64,000 bases of DNA from Phytoactinopolyspora limicola (GCF_011320225.1 NZ_JAAOEN010000014.1:52741-116740); one strand, 5' to 3'. Shown: positions 24,147 through 33,245, numbered from the stretch's first letter. Notes: generated by a model not told the origin, from the sequence alone. Made by a program: numbers and translations.

Positions 24147-25017
24147 AGGTGAGGAGGGAGCCGAGTAGGGCGATGTCGGCGGCGTAGGCCGCTGGCCCGC
24201 CAGGTGTCTCCAGCACCACAGGCAGGCCTGCCACCGCCGGGTGGTGCAGGAGTTCGCGGAACGGCTCGACGCCGATCTGGCCGGCACCGATCCGTTCATG
24301 GCGGTCCCGGAACGAACCACACCCGTCCTGGGAGTCGTTGGCGTGTACGGCCGCTAGCCGTCCCGCGCCCGCCACCGCCACCAGCCGGTCCAGCGTCGCG
24401 GTCATCCCTCCGGGCTGGGCGAGGTCGTGGCCGGCGGCGAAGGCATGGCAGGTGTCGAAGCAGAGCTTGGCCCGAGGGTGGTGATCGATCGCCTCCAGAT
24501 ACGTCTCGACGTCGTCGACGGTCGCGCACAATGACCGGCCCTGACCGGCGGTGGGTTCAAGCATCAGGGCAGGTCCGTCGTCGTCGAGCCCATCCAAGAT
24601 GGGCAGCAGCGCCTCCCGCACCTGCTTCATCGCGGTGTCGTAGCCGCCTTCGGCCACGCACGATCCGGTGTGCACCACCACCCCGCAGCCGCCCACGGCC
24701 CTCGCCCGTACGAGGGCGTGCTCGATGCTGGCCCGCGACCGCTCGAACGTCGCCGCCGTGGGACTGCCCAGGTTGATCAGGTAGGGCGCGTGCACCAGGA
24801 CCGTCATCGACCGCTGCTCGGCCGCCGTCCGGAAGGCGGCCTCGACCAACGGATCGCCGGGTGTGGTCGCCCATCCCCGCGGGTTGCCGAGGAAGACTTG
24901 AACGCTGCGGGCACCCATGTCGGCGGCCCGGCCAGGGACGGCCGCCGGCTTCCCAGCGGCTGGCAGGTGGGTGCCGAGCAGGGGCGCAGGCATGGAGTTC
25001 GCAGAGCTGTAGACCAT
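24130..25017 (-). CDS. nfo: Deoxyribonuclease IV (AP endonuclease)
   Basis: Base-excision-repair enzyme of 295 aa that cuts 5' of abasic sites. TIM-barrel metal-ligand regions are visible: LVHAPYLINLGSP, VVVHTGSCV, LMLEPTAGQG, LCFDTCHAFAAGHD, VHANDSQDGCGSFRDRHE and VVLETPG. The ATG overlaps the stop of the PASTA kinase gene by one base (TGATG), implying coupling to it. The C-terminal residues PPSR and the stop are encoded within the palindrome at 24069-24146, so the gene's end appears shaped by the repeat. Confidence 0.93.
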   Translation of the reverse strand: MVYSSANSMPAPLLGTHLPAAGKPAAVPGRAADMGARSVQVFLGNPRGWATTPGDPLVEAAFRTAAEQRSMTVLVHAPYLINLGSPTAATFERSRASIEHALVRARAVGGCGVVVHTGSCVAEGGYDTAMKQVREALLPILDGLDDDGPALMLEPTAGQGRSLCATVDDVETYLEAIDHHPRAKLCFDTCHAFAAGHDLAQPGGMTATLDRLVAVAGAGRLAAVHANDSQDGCGSFRDRHERIGAGQIGVEPFRELLHHPAVAGLPVVLETPGGPAAYAADIALLGSLLTSPPSR

Positions 25018-27203
25018 CAGAACCCGAAGATGTAGAGCGTCACCGTCGAGCCTTCCGGCACGGTAGCACCCGGGTCGGGGGACTGGGCCCGCACGACCTG
25101 GCGGCGTAGTCGGCCGTCGCCGAACGACGGTTCCACCCGCACCTCCAGGCCGGCCTCGTCGAGGATCCGCTCGGCGTCGCGGACCCGCTCACCGATGACA
25201 CTGGGCACTTGGACCTCGACCACCTCCGGCCCCTGTGAGACGACGAGCGCCACGGTGTCACCCGCGTGGCCGGTCCCGCTGGAAGGGTCCTGGGAGATGA
25301 CGACACCGGGGGCGACGTCGTCGGAGAACTCCTCCGTGACGTCGAGCTCGAACCCGGCCGAACCGAGTGCTTCGCGCGCGTCGGCGATCGGGCTGCCGGT
25401 GAAGTCGTCGATGTCGATCGGCTCCGGGCCCAGGCTGATCTCCGCGGTGACCTCGGTGTCGGGGCGGACTTCGTCGCCGGCCTCCAGGTCTTGGGAGATG
25501 ACGCGGCCTTCTTCGACGTCGGGGTGGTGGCGCTCGGTGAACCGCGGCACCAGGTTGCGGTCGCCGAGGGCGGATTCGACTTGCTCGCGGGTCATGCCGT
25601 CGAGGTTCGGAACCTCGTAGCGCTCCGGGCCCTGCGAGACGGTCAGCCTGATGGTGCCGCCCTTGAGGATCTGTTCGCCGGGGCCGGGGTCGGTGCTCAG
25701 GACCAGGCCGGCCTCGACCTGTTCGGAGAACCCTTCTCCGTCGACGGAGGCTTTGAGTCCAGCCTCCTCGGCTTGGACGATCGCGGCGTCCGGGTCGAGG
25801 TTCAGCAACGGCGGTGTGGACGTCCAGCGGCCGGCACCGAACCACCAGGCGGCGATGGTGACCGCCGTGGCGAGGAGCAGGACCAGCAGGAACAGGATCG
25901 GGCCGCGCCAGCTGCGGCGGCGCTTCGTTCTGGTCCGGCGGCCGGAACCGCCGGATCGGCCGGTGTCGTCGGCTCCGCTCCCCGTGGTGGGAATCGCCTC
26001 GCCGGGTTCGATGTTGATGACCCGGGTCTGCTGGGGTCCATGGGTCGGTGGTGGCGGTGGGGGTTGGGTGCCGGGCGGTGTGGCCAGCGGAGACAGTGGC
26101 TGGGATGACGGGTTCTCGTGGTAGAACGCGTTGGCGAGGTCGATGGGATTGCTGTCGACGGTGTGGTCCGGGTTAGCCGGAATCGGCGCCCCGGACTCCC
26201 GGTAGAAGGCGTCGGCGACGGCGAATGCGTCGGACTCGGAGGTGTCGTCGGCGGCTGAATCTTGCCAGTTGGTGTTGCCCGCAGGTGCGGGCGTGGGAGC
26301 TACCACCGGCATCACCCTGGATGCGTGGCGTGCACCCCCGGTCGAGGAGTCGCCGCTGGCGATCGCGGCGCGGGCGAGCCGGACGGCGGCGAGGAAGTCG
26401 CCGGCGTCGGCATAACGGACCTCCGGCTGGCGTGCCGTGGAGATGCGAACGAGCTCGTCGACGACGGCCGGCACCGGGGCGGACTCCGATGGGGTGGGGA
26501 CGTCCTCGTCGATGTGGGCACGCATGACGACGAAGTCGGTAGGCCCAGAATGTGGTGGCCGGCCGGTCAGCAGCTCGTACAGCATCACGCCGGCGGCGTA
26601 CACATCCGAGCGCGGCGTGGCTCGCTCACCGAGCGCCTGCTCCGGCGAGATATAGCTGACGGTGCCCAGTAGGAGCCCGCGGGCGGTGGTGTTGCCCTGG
26701 CTACGAGTCGCCCTCGCCAAGCCGAAATCGGCCACTTTGATCCGGCCGTCGTCACTGATGAGGACGTTTTCCGGCTTGACGTCGCGGTGCACGATCTCGG
26801 CCTGGTGGGCGGCGCGTAGCGCGGACAGAACCGACTCGTAGATCTCGAGGGCGAGGTCGGGGTCGATCCGGCCGTGTTCGCGTAAGACGTCGCGGAGGGT
26901 GCGACCCTGGATGAACTCCATGGCCAGGAAGACCGCGCCCTCGTCTTCACCCTGGTCGAAGACGCTCACGATGTGGGGGTCGGACAAGCGGGCCGCGGAT
27001 CGTGCCTCGCTGATGAACCGGGTGACGAACTCGTCGTCGGCGGCGAGTTCCGCGTGCATGACCTTCAGTGCCACCATGCGGTCGAGGCGAGTGTCGGTGC
27101 CGCGGTACACGGTGGCCATTCCGCCACGGGCAAGCAGCGACTCCACGCGGTACCGTCGGTCTAATAGACGGCCCACCGGTGCGTCGGAGACGGAGAGGTC
27201 CAC
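25017..27203 (-). CDS. pknB: PknB/Stk1-type Ser/Thr protein kinase with four PASTA domains
   Basis: 728 aa. Cytoplasmic Hanks-type kinase at residues 18-280: glycine loop LLARGGMATVY, Lys47, HRDVKPEN (139-146), DFG (159-161). A low-complexity Pro/acidic linker and basic stop-transfer lead to one helix (GPILFLLVLLLATAVTIAAW). Four extracellular PASTA repeats follow, each closing with SQGP- or SLGP-like turns. PASTA domains bind muropeptides/lipid II, so the kinase probably links cell-wall state to growth control. It is not in the usual pknAB-pbp-rodA division cluster. Start MDLSVSDAPVG precedes the kinase directly. Confidence 0.93.
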   Translation of the reverse strand: MDLSVSDAPVGRLLDRRYRVESLLARGGMATVYRGTDTRLDRMVALKVMHAELAADDEFVTRFISEARSAARLSDPHIVSVFDQGEDEGAVFLAMEFIQGRTLRDVLREHGRIDPDLALEIYESVLSALRAAHQAEIVHRDVKPENVLISDDGRIKVADFGLARATRSQGNTTARGLLLGTVSYISPEQALGERATPRSDVYAAGVMLYELLTGRPPHSGPTDFVVMRAHIDEDVPTPSESAPVPAVVDELVRISTARQPEVRYADAGDFLAAVRLARAAIASGDSSTGGARHASRVMPVVAPTPAPAGNTNWQDSAADDTSESDAFAVADAFYRESGAPIPANPDHTVDSNPIDLANAFYHENPSSQPLSPLATPPGTQPPPPPPTHGPQQTRVINIEPGEAIPTTGSGADDTGRSGGSGRRTRTKRRRSWRGPILFLLVLLLATAVTIAAWWFGAGRWTSTPPLLNLDPDAAIVQAEEAGLKASVDGEGFSEQVEAGLVLSTDPGPGEQILKGGTIRLTVSQGPERYEVPNLDGMTREQVESALGDRNLVPRFTERHHPDVEEGRVISQDLEAGDEVRPDTEVTAEISLGPEPIDIDDFTGSPIADAREALGSAGFELDVTEEFSDDVAPGVVISQDPSSGTGHAGDTVALVVSQGPEVVEVQVPSVIGERVRDAERILDEAGLEVRVEPSFGDGRLRRQVVRAQSPDPGATVPEGSTVTLYIFGF

Positions 27204-27356
27204 GACAAGGCAGTGTACGTTCGCCGTCCAGTTCCTGGGTGGGTGACGTCAGACCTCGGGAGGTTTGGTGCAAAACCGACAAATGATGTGCTGTTGTGAT
27301 GGGTTTTCGGGTCTTGGCCTGGAAACTGGGCCACGGGCAGGCTAGGGTCGCCGCCC

Positions 27357-27854
27357 GTGATTGCGAAAACCGGCAAGACGGTGCCGCATGCGGCGTTCCC
27401 GGACGACGACGGTTCGGCTGACCCGAACCTGGCCGCGGCATTGTCGGCATATGAGAGCGGAGAAGGCGGACCAGCCGACGTGCTGGCCGCCCTGGCAGGT
27501 GGGCGGGTGCTGGTTCCGGTGGTGGCGGCCGCCGACGCAGGCGAATCCGAACCCGAACCCGAAGCGGATGGTGTCGACGACGTGCCGCACCACCAGACGA
27601 ACATGGCCACGGCCAGCACCATCGGCCGCGACGGCCGGCGTGGGTTGCTCGCCTTCACCAGTGTGGACAGCATGCGGCGGTGGAATCCCGACGCCCGGCC
27701 GGTCCCCGTGCCCACGAGGGCGGCGGCCGAGGCGGCGCTGGCCGACGGCGCCGACGCGCTGGTGATCGACCTCGCCGGACCGGTGCTGTTCTCGGTGGAC
27801 GCTGCGGGGCTGCGGGCCCTGGCGTCAGGCTGGCGGGTGAGCGGCGCCTTGTGA
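27357..27854 (+). CDS. SseB-like protein
   Basis: 165 aa, soluble. An N-terminal helical region and the segment GGRVLVPVVAA, followed by RRGLLAFTSVDSMRRW, match the SseB N-terminal domain common in actinobacteria. Function there is unknown; in enterobacteria SseB-domain proteins relate to secretion or rhodanese-linked roles. The GTG start lies 8 nt after TAGGGT, suggesting a leaderless mRNA; no ribosome binding site is present. Divergent from the kinase gene and convergent with DUF1844. Confidence 0.75.
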   Translation: MIAKTGKTVPHAAFPDDDGSADPNLAAALSAYESGEGGPADVLAALAGGRVLVPVVAAADAGESEPEPEADGVDDVPHHQTNMATASTIGRDGRRGLLAFTSVDSMRRWNPDARPVPVPTRAAAEAALADGADALVIDLAGPVLFSVDAAGLRALASGWRVSGAL

Positions 27855-27925
27855 CGCGACGAGTGGCGGGCGGTGGTCTGGCCCACCGTGCGCCGACTCC
27901 CCGCCGCGGTGGTTAGCCGCGGTGG

Positions 27926-28351
27926 TTACCCGTAGACCGGCCCGGTGAACTTCTCACCGGGCCCTTCGCCGGTCGCATCGGGAATGGCGGAGGCTTCCCG
28001 GAAGGCGAGTTGCAGGCTCTTCAGACCGTCGCGCAGCGGGGCGGCGTGGTGGTGCCCGAGGTGTGGCGCCGCGGCGGTGAGCAGTCCAGCCAGTGCGTCG
28101 ATGAGAGTCCGAGCCTCATCCAGGTCGCGGTGCTCGGGTAGGTCCTCGGCTAGCCCCAGGTGGACGGCCGCCGCGCTGAGCAGGTGGACCGACGCTGTCG
28201 ATACCACCTCGACGGCCGGTACCTCGGCGATATCGCGGCCGGCCGCCGCGGTATCGCCGGCGCCCGCCTCGTGGGTGGTGGTGTCGTGGCGTGGGGTGTC
28301 GTGGGGGTGCGCGCCGGACTCGGGCTGCGAGGGATGGGAACTCGTCGTCAC
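27926..28351 (-). CDS. DUF1844 family protein
   Basis: 141 aa, soluble. A His/Pro-rich variable N-terminus precedes the DUF1844 core, VSTASVHLLSAAAVHLGL with DLDEARTLIDALAGLL, an all-helical domain of unknown function. In actinobacteria this gene lies directly upstream of infC in divergent orientation, exactly as here, which supports the call. GTG start at 28351. Convergent with the SseB-like gene across 71 bp that contains a short direct repeat (GCCGCGGTGGTTA). Confidence 0.85.
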   Translation of the reverse strand: MTTSSHPSQPESGAHPHDTPRHDTTTHEAGAGDTAAAGRDIAEVPAVEVVSTASVHLLSAAAVHLGLAEDLPEHRDLDEARTLIDALAGLLTAAAPHLGHHHAAPLRDGLKSLQLAFREASAIPDATGEGPGEKFTGPVYG

Positions 28352-28388
28352 CCGTGCTACCCTGTCACACTGACCGGTTCACCCGGAT

Positions 28389-28568
28389 GGGGCCTGCTAG
28401 TAGGCCCCGGCTAGGTGGAACGCAAGCGGAGACCCTCCCACCCGCCATGGCTGTTGAGGCCATCGGGTTTCAGGTCCGGGCATTCCAGTAATGCCCAGGT
28501 GAAGGCGGCGCGTGAGCGTCGTCGGCGCTTTGGATGGCCTTCGCTGTGCGCAGTGGGGGCCATTTTTT
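28389..28568 (+). promoter_or_regulatory. Structured infC leader RNA, candidate attenuator
   Basis: The 275-bp gap before infC contains three clear hairpins. GGGGCCT/AGGCCCC with a 6-nt loop (28389-28408) and GGGCATT/AATGCCC with a 5-nt loop (28478-28496) are followed by an intrinsic terminator (28534-28568). In Bacillus the infC-rpmI-rplT operon is controlled by L20-dependent premature termination. The layout here suggests an analogous leader, but the ligand and the alternative antiterminator fold are not demonstrated. Confidence 0.65.
28534..28568 (+). terminator. Intrinsic terminator inside the infC leader
   Basis: ATGGCCTTCGCTG pairs with CAGTGGGGGCCAT (13 pairs, three G-U) around a TGCG loop and is followed by a run of five to six T. 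It lies 59 bp before the infC start and so would abort transcription of the operon unless an alternative structure forms. Canonical U-tract terminators are rare in the rest of this GC-rich window. Confidence 0.8.
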
Positions 28569-28626
28569 GTGGTCTCCTCGTGCGCGCTTGTCAATCCAGC
28601 GGAACCCAGGCACACAGGAGGACGGC

Positions 28627-29304
28627 ATCAGCGTCGAGCCCCGTATCAACGACCGGATCCGGGTACCGGAGGTCCGGCTCGTCGGCCCTAATGGTGAGCA
28701 GGTCGGCATCGTACGTATCGAGGACGCATTACGCCTCGCTGCGGAGGCTGAGCTCGATCTGGTAGAGGTCGCCCCGAGCGCACGGCCCCCGGTGGCCAAG
28801 CTCATGGATTACGGCAAGTACAAGTACGAGTCCGCGATGAAGGCGCGCGAGGCTCGGAAGAATCAGTCGCACGTGCTGATCAAGGAGCAGAAGCTCCGAC
28901 CGAAGATCGACACACACGACTACGAGACCAAGAAGCGCAACGTCGAACGGTTCCTTGCCGAGGGCGACAAAGTCAAGGTCACCATCATGTTCCGTGGCCG
29001 GGAGCAGTCCCGTCCCGAACTCGGGTTCCGGTTGCTTCAGCGGTTGGCGTCCGACGTCGAAGAACTCGGGTTCATCGAATCCGCGCCGAAGCAAGACGGC
29101 CGCAACATGGTGATGGTCCTGGGCCCGCACAAGAAGAAGGCGGACGCCAAGGCAGAACGCCACGCGGCCAAGGAGGAGCGGCAAGCCCAACGTCGGGCCG
29201 ATGCCGAGGCCGAGCGCGCTGAGCGCGCCGCGGGACGCCAGGCGGCGGCGAAGGAACGCTCTGACCGGCCGACCCGCACCCGCGTCGCCGAGAACGAAGA
29301 GTAG
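28627..29304 (+). CDS. infC: Translation initiation factor IF-3
   Basis: 225 aa including a long charged Ala/Arg/Glu tail after the two IF-3 domains. The N-domain begins [28 protein letters not shown] and the C-domain carries [10 protein letters not shown]. The start is the rare codon ATC at 28627: AGGAGG ends 5 nt before it, and [10 protein letters not shown] begins where IF-3 proteins normally begin. Rare AUU/AUC starts are how IF-3 limits its own synthesis in other bacteria. It heads infC-rpmI-rplT behind the attenuator-like leader. IF-3 acts on the 30S subunit, checking initiator tRNA and start codon. Confidence 0.94.
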   Translation: MSVEPRINDRIRVPEVRLVGPNGEQVGIVRIEDALRLAAEAELDLVEVAPSARPPVAKLMDYGKYKYESAMKAREARKNQSHVLIKEQKLRPKIDTHDYETKKRNVERFLAEGDKVKVTIMFRGREQSRPELGFRLLQRLASDVEELGFIESAPKQDGRNMVMVLGPHKKKADAKAERHAAKEERQAQRRADAEAERAERAAGRQAAAKERSDRPTRTRVAENEE

Positions 29305-29320
29305 AGGAGAGTACGGCACC

Positions 29321-29515
29321 ATGCCGAAGAACAAGACCCACAGTGGTGCGCGCAAGCGGTTCCGCGTGACTGGCACCGGCAAGATCCGCCGGCAGCGAGC
29401 CAATCGTCGGCACTACCTGGAGCACAAGAGCACCACCCTCACTCGTCGACTCGACGGCACCACCGAGGTCGCCAAGAGCGACGTCAAGCGGGTCAAGAAG
29501 CTGCTCGGCAAGTGA
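29321..29515 (+). CDS. rpmI: 50S ribosomal protein L35
   Basis: 64 aa, the normal L35 length. [20 protein letters not shown] is the conserved N-terminus, and the protein is strongly basic throughout. The ATG follows GTAGAGGAGAG, a strong ribosome binding site, 16 bp after infC. Part of the 50S subunit and almost certainly co-transcribed with infC and rplT. Confidence 0.97.
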   Translation: MPKNKTHSGARKRFRVTGTGKIRRQRANRRHYLEHKSTTLTRRLDGTTEVAKSDVKRVKKLLGK

Positions 29516-29617
29516 GCCTCGATCGTCCCGTCCGCCACCCCGGCTGGGCGGGACGACGCCTGACAGAAGACGACAACCCGGTCCGATGGTGGTGACCGGG
29601 CCAAGCTAGGAGAATCA

Positions 29618-29998
29618 GTGGCACGCGTGAAGCGGGCGGTCAACGCCCATAAGAAACGGCGGGAGACCCTCGAGAAGGCGCGCGGTTACCGGGGGCAGCG
29701 CTCCCGCATGTACCGCAAGGCCAAGGAGCAGGTCACCCACTCGTTGGTCTACGCCTACCGGGACCGCAAGCAGCGCAAGGGCGACTTCCGGCAGCTGTGG
29801 ATCACCAGGATCAACGCCGCCGCGCGGGCCGAAGGCCTGACCTACAACCGCTTCATCCAGGGTCTGAAGTTGGCCGAGGTTGAGGTCGACCGTAAGATCC
29901 TGGCCGACCTCGCCGTCAACGACCCCGCGGCGTTCAAGGCGCTGGTCGAGACCGCACGGGCGGCTCTGCCCGCCGACCGCAACGCACCCGCGGCCTGA
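29618..29998 (+). CDS. rplT: 50S ribosomal protein L20
   Basis: 126 aa. [20 protein letters not shown], then [17 protein letters not shown], are diagnostic for L20, an early 50S assembly protein and, in several bacteria, the repressor of this operon. The GTG start at 29618 is preceded by TAGGAG. The 102 bp separating it from rpmI contain the inverted pairs GTCCCG/CGGGAC and CCCGGTC/GACCGGG, which may form internal hairpins. A terminator follows at 30034. Confidence 0.97.
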   Translation: MARVKRAVNAHKKRRETLEKARGYRGQRSRMYRKAKEQVTHSLVYAYRDRKQRKGDFRQLWITRINAAARAEGLTYNRFIQGLKLAEVEVDRKILADLAVNDPAAFKALVETARAALPADRNAPAA

Positions 29999-30033
29999 GT
30001 CCGCGTTCGCGCGGGAGATGGTCCGGTTTCAGG

Positions 30034-30066
30034 AGGGCTCGTCGGGGTGCCGGCGGGCCCTTCGTT
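30034..30066 (+). terminator. Terminator of the infC-rpmI-rplT operon
   Basis: AGGGCTCGTCGG and CCGGCGGGCCCT form a 12-pair stem (two G-U) with a GGTG loop, starting 36 bp after rplT and followed by TCGTT. The remainder of the gap up to 30252 contains a duplicated TGCGCTGCCGCGCCGCCA (near 30067 and 30109) and no gene. Confidence 0.7.
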
Positions 30067-30252
30067 ATGCGCTGCCGCGCCGCCACTTGTCAGGCCGGAC
30101 AACTCCGTGCGCTGCCGCGCCGCCATCGCTGACCCTGACAATGTGATTCTGATCAGGTGTAGTCAGGTTGGCGGACGCCAACGTCGCAGCTCACCAACGT
30201 GTCCGGCCGGACAGGTCGGACACGATCCGACACGATCATGGAGAGAGTAGCC

Positions 30253-31122
30253 GTGCTGACGGAGCGGTCCACCCGGATCCGCCAGGCGCGCAAGCTCACC
30301 CGCCGGGCCGGCCGTGAGAAGGCCGGGCTTTTTCTCGCCGAAGGTGGCCAGGCCGTGAGCGAGGCGGTGGCCGCATCAGGCCCGACGCGCCAGCAGGCCA
30401 CCCGCCCGGCGGCATCCCGTGGCGACGAACAGCGGGTCGTGGAGATCTTCGCGACTCCGGCGGCGCATCGACGCCACGCCGCGATCGTCGAGGCCGCCGA
30501 ACGGGCCGGTATCGACGTGCACCTAGCCGACGACGCCGCGCTGGCCGAACTGTCCGAAACCGTCACGCCACAGGGCATCGTCGCGGTGTGTCGCCCTGAG
30601 TCCGCGTCGCTCGCCGACGTCCTCGGGCCGCCGCAGGCACCTGAACCCACCTCCGCGACGCTGGTGCCCGTACTCGTCGAGGCGCAAGACCCCGGAAACG
30701 TCGGCACCGTCATCCGTTGCGCCGACGCCGCCGGTGCTGACGCGGTGCTGCTCACGGCCGGCTCCGCGGATCCGTACGGCGGCAAGGCGGTGCGCGCGTC
30801 GGTGGGCAGTGTGTTCCATCTGCCGATCGTGTCCGGTGTGGAGGTGGTGGAGGCCATCGATCAGCTGCGCAGTGCTGGACTGACGGTTCTGGCCGCCGAT
30901 GGCGCCGGCGCCTGGGATCTCGACGATGCTGACGCCGCAGGGGTGCTGAGCGCTCCGGTGGCGTGGTTGTTCGGCAACGAGGCCCGAGGTTTACCCGATG
31001 CCGTACGTCGTGCCGCGGACTACGTGGTGCGGGTGCCGATCTATGGCCAGGCGGAGAGTTTGAATCTCGCGACGGCGTCCGCCGTCTGCCTCTATGCGAC
31101 CGCCCGCGCGCAGCGGCGCTGA
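30253..31122 (+). CDS. TrmH/SpoU family RNA 2'-O-methyltransferase
   Basis: 289 aa, cytoplasmic. N-terminal substrate-binding subdomain, then the SPOUT knot with motif 1 LVEAQDPGNVGTVIRCADAA, motif 2 AWLFGNEARGLP and motif 3 VPIYGQAESLNLATASAVCLY. It methylates a ribose in 23S rRNA or tRNA; the exact nucleotide is not deducible. The GTG at 30253 with GGAGAG 7 nt upstream gives LTERSTRIRQARKL, the usual family start; the in-frame ATG at 30238 overlaps that site. Its position between rplT and pheS is conserved in actinobacteria. Confidence 0.9.
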   Translation: MLTERSTRIRQARKLTRRAGREKAGLFLAEGGQAVSEAVAASGPTRQQATRPAASRGDEQRVVEIFATPAAHRRHAAIVEAAERAGIDVHLADDAALAELSETVTPQGIVAVCRPESASLADVLGPPQAPEPTSATLVPVLVEAQDPGNVGTVIRCADAAGADAVLLTAGSADPYGGKAVRASVGSVFHLPIVSGVEVVEAIDQLRSAGLTVLAADGAGAWDLDDADAAGVLSAPVAWLFGNEARGLPDAVRRAADYVVRVPIYGQAESLNLATASAVCLYATARAQRR

Positions 31123-31143
31123 CGAAGCGCGGCGGGCTATAGA

Positions 31144-31256
31144 GCAGTAAGCCTCCTTGTGGTGAGTTGTCCAGCGCAGCATGCTTCCTTGTGGTGGCTA
31201 TGGCGACAGTGAGGCTCCTTATGACCGCGCGCGTTGGGGCAGTAAGGCTCCTTATG
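31144..31256. repeat. Spaced 18-bp repeat array, copy 2 (reverse orientation)
   Basis: GCAGTAAGCCTCCTTGTG at 31144, with variants at 31176, 31206 and 31239 (the last two with CTCCTTATG). Unit spacing is about 30-34 bp. It is the reverse complement of the array at 11973-12085. It occupies the gap between the RNA methylase gene and the PPOX gene, ending 26 bp before the latter. Confidence 0.85.
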
Positions 31257-31281
31257 GCGACGGGCGATCTACGCTGGTGGG

Positions 31282-31749
31282 ATGCCGAATATCGCAACGA
31301 ACACTCCGGTGGATCTCGATGGCCTGCTGGACTTCGTCCGGCCGCGGCACCATGCCGTACTCATCACCAGCCGGGCGGACGGCGGCCCGCAGGCGTCGCC
31401 GGTGACGTGCGGGGTCGACGACGCCGGCCGGATCGTGGTGTCGACCTACCCCGACCGCGCCAAGGCGGTGAACGTTCGTCGATCCGCTCAGGCCAGTGTG
31501 GTGATCCTGTCCGACGACTTCGGCGGTGCGTGGGTGCAGGTGGACGGAGCGGCCGAGGTGCTGGATATGCCGGATGCACTCGAACCTTTGGTGGAGTATT
31601 ACCGCAACATCGCCGGCGAACACCCCGACTGGGACGAATATCGGGCGGCCATGCGGCGCCAGGAGAAGTCGTTGATCCGGCTGCGCCCGCAGCGTTGGGG
31701 CCCGATCGCCACGGGTGGTTTCCCGGCCCGCCTGGCCGAGCAGACCTGA
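31282..31749 (+). CDS. PPOX-class F420-dependent oxidoreductase
   Basis: 155 aa, split beta-barrel flavin/F420-binding fold. Typical elements are FVRPRHHAVLITSRADGGPQ near the N-terminus, ASPVTCGVDDAGRIVVSTYP, and the C-terminal RLRPQRW. Members reduce small molecules with F420H2 or bind flavin; the substrate is unknown. ATG at 31282 lies 6 nt after TACGCT, suggesting a leaderless transcript. It is convergent with the phospholipase D gene, with a terminator hairpin between them. Confidence 0.82.
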   Translation: MPNIATNTPVDLDGLLDFVRPRHHAVLITSRADGGPQASPVTCGVDDAGRIVVSTYPDRAKAVNVRRSAQASVVILSDDFGGAWVQVDGAAEVLDMPDALEPLVEYYRNIAGEHPDWDEYRAAMRRQEKSLIRLRPQRWGPIATGGFPARLAEQT

Positions 31750-31773
31750 GCGGCCGCCCGGAGCCGGCCATGC

Positions 31774-31802
31774 CGCCCGCCGCCGCATGGTGACGGCGGG
31801 CG
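31774..31802. terminator. Bidirectional terminator hairpin
   Basis: CGCCCGCCG (31774-31782) and CGGCGGGCG (31794-31802) form a 9-bp perfect GC stem with an 11-nt loop, midway between two convergent stop codons (31749 and 31811). Confidence 0.65.
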
Positions 31803-31810
31803 CGGCGCGG

Positions 31811-33037
31811 TCAGCGCTTCACGCCGCGGGCCATGACCCGCTTGAAGTTTGCTTTGTACTGGTCGTGTATCGGGGCGCTGATGATCCGCAACATCGTCTC
31901 GTCATTACTCCGCAGCGCGGCCTTCCCCCAGTTGGGGCTTCCGGTGAACGTCACTTTGCGGTCCTTCTTTCCGGCGTATTTTCCGGCGATGAGCAGGTAC
32001 TTCGAGTGCACGATGTCCCGTTTGCCGTTGTCGGCGAGCTGGCGGAGCTGGATGTTCTTCTGGCCCTTGAGTTTCTTGAACGCCTCGGAGCCCATGTGGG
32101 TGTAGGCGATATTGATCTTGCAGCCCTTCTTGGCCAGGCTGACCAGGCGGTCGGCGATGGCGACGCGGCTGACATGCCAGATGGCGATCCGGATGATGGT
32201 CTTGCCGCTGGCCGTGCCCACCGTGGTGTTGCCGGTACAGCCAACGTTTCCGAGCGCCTGGTAGACGGTGTCGGTGCTGCGGTTCGTCCCGCGGCGAGGG
32301 AAGTGGTACGTCTTGACGTTGCCCGCGAGCACTGTGCGGTAGTAGCCGGTGGACGTCCGGTTGCGGGATAGATCGTTGAAGTACGTCAGGTAGGCGTTGT
32401 AGAGAGTCTTGTTGCCGACGAAGGTGACGGCGTTGTTCCAGAACCGGCGGCCGTTGGCGACGGTGAGGTTGGCCGAGGATTGCACGACGACGTTGGACCG
32501 GCCGGACACACTGGAGAACAGGTAGAACTTGTTGTGGTTGATCTTCGTGCCGTGGCAACCCTTGGTGCAGACGACGGCCCAGGACGAGCGCGACTTGTTG
32601 GTGCCCAGGCCGGCGATGATGGCCTTGCCGGCGCCGGTCTTCGCGGCCGCCGTGCCCTCCAGCACCACTCGGACCTTGACGCCTCGACGGGCGGCCTGAA
32701 CCAGGGCGTCGGCGAAGCCGCGGTCGAAGTTGGTGATGTTGAAGATCGACATGGAGATGGTGGAGCCCGGCTTGGCCGCCTTGACCATTTCCAGCAGGTA
32801 GTTGCGGATGACGTACTGCTGCGCCTTGGTTCCTTGGGGATTGTTGAACAGGGCGCCGGTCCGGGGCGCGGCGGCCAATTCGGCTGCCAGATCCGGCTCG
32901 GCCGCTGCGGGCGGAGCGTGTGGTGTCGCCGGCACGTCGGTTGTCGCTTGAGCGTGAGTGAGGCCGATGCTCGCCACCATCATCACTGCCAGCAAGCCGC
33001 TGAGCACCACACCCCGTCGAGATCTCGTCACCATCAT
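31811..33037 (-). CDS. Secreted phospholipase D-like protein
   Basis: 408 aa with a Sec-type signal (VVLSGLLAVMMVASIGLTHA). Two PLD half-sites are visible, HNKFYLF in the first and HSKYLLIAGKYAG in the second, each giving the HxK pair of the HKD motif. The trailing Asp-containing part is less obvious. A phosphatidyl transfer or nuclease reaction outside the cell is expected. The downstream motif FTGSPNWGKAALRSNDE is the usual second-half continuation. ATG with AAGGAAA. Divergent from pheS by about 200 bp. Confidence 0.85.
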   Translation of the reverse strand: MMVTRSRRGVVLSGLLAVMMVASIGLTHAQATTDVPATPHAPPAAAEPDLAAELAAAPRTGALFNNPQGTKAQQYVIRNYLLEMVKAAKPGSTISMSIFNITNFDRGFADALVQAARRGVKVRVVLEGTAAAKTGAGKAIIAGLGTNKSRSSWAVVCTKGCHGTKINHNKFYLFSSVSGRSNVVVQSSANLTVANGRRFWNNAVTFVGNKTLYNAYLTYFNDLSRNRTSTGYYRTVLAGNVKTYHFPRRGTNRSTDTVYQALGNVGCTGNTTVGTASGKTIIRIAIWHVSRVAIADRLVSLAKKGCKINIAYTHMGSEAFKKLKGQKNIQLRQLADNGKRDIVHSKYLLIAGKYAGKKDRKVTFTGSPNWGKAALRSNDETMLRIISAPIHDQYKANFKRVMARGVKR

Positions 33038-33193
33038 GGTTTCCTTTCCGCGCAGGTGAACTCACTGGACAGACGGAGCAACGAGATCGAACGGTTGTCG
33101 TCGGAGCCCATCGGGTTCAGTTGTGCCAGCGGTCGACCGGCCGTACCGGGGCCCGGGCCGCGACTCGATGGGCGCGCGCATCGACGTCCGTCG

Positions 33194-33199
33194 TAGAAT
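33194..33199 (+). promoter_or_regulatory. -10 element upstream of pheS
   Basis: TAGAAT is a close match to the actinobacterial -10 consensus, 46 bp before the pheS ATG. No clear -35 and no Phe-rich leader peptide or T-box was found in the gap. Confidence 0.45.
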
Positions 33200-33245
33200 C
33201 GCGTGGTTGTCCCCGGCAGGCCACCACACGCAGGTTGCGAGGAAG

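Noticed and set aside
33038..33245. T-box or Phe leader peptide before pheS
   Set aside because: No run of Phe codons in a short frame and no T-box motif; only a -10 element is visible.
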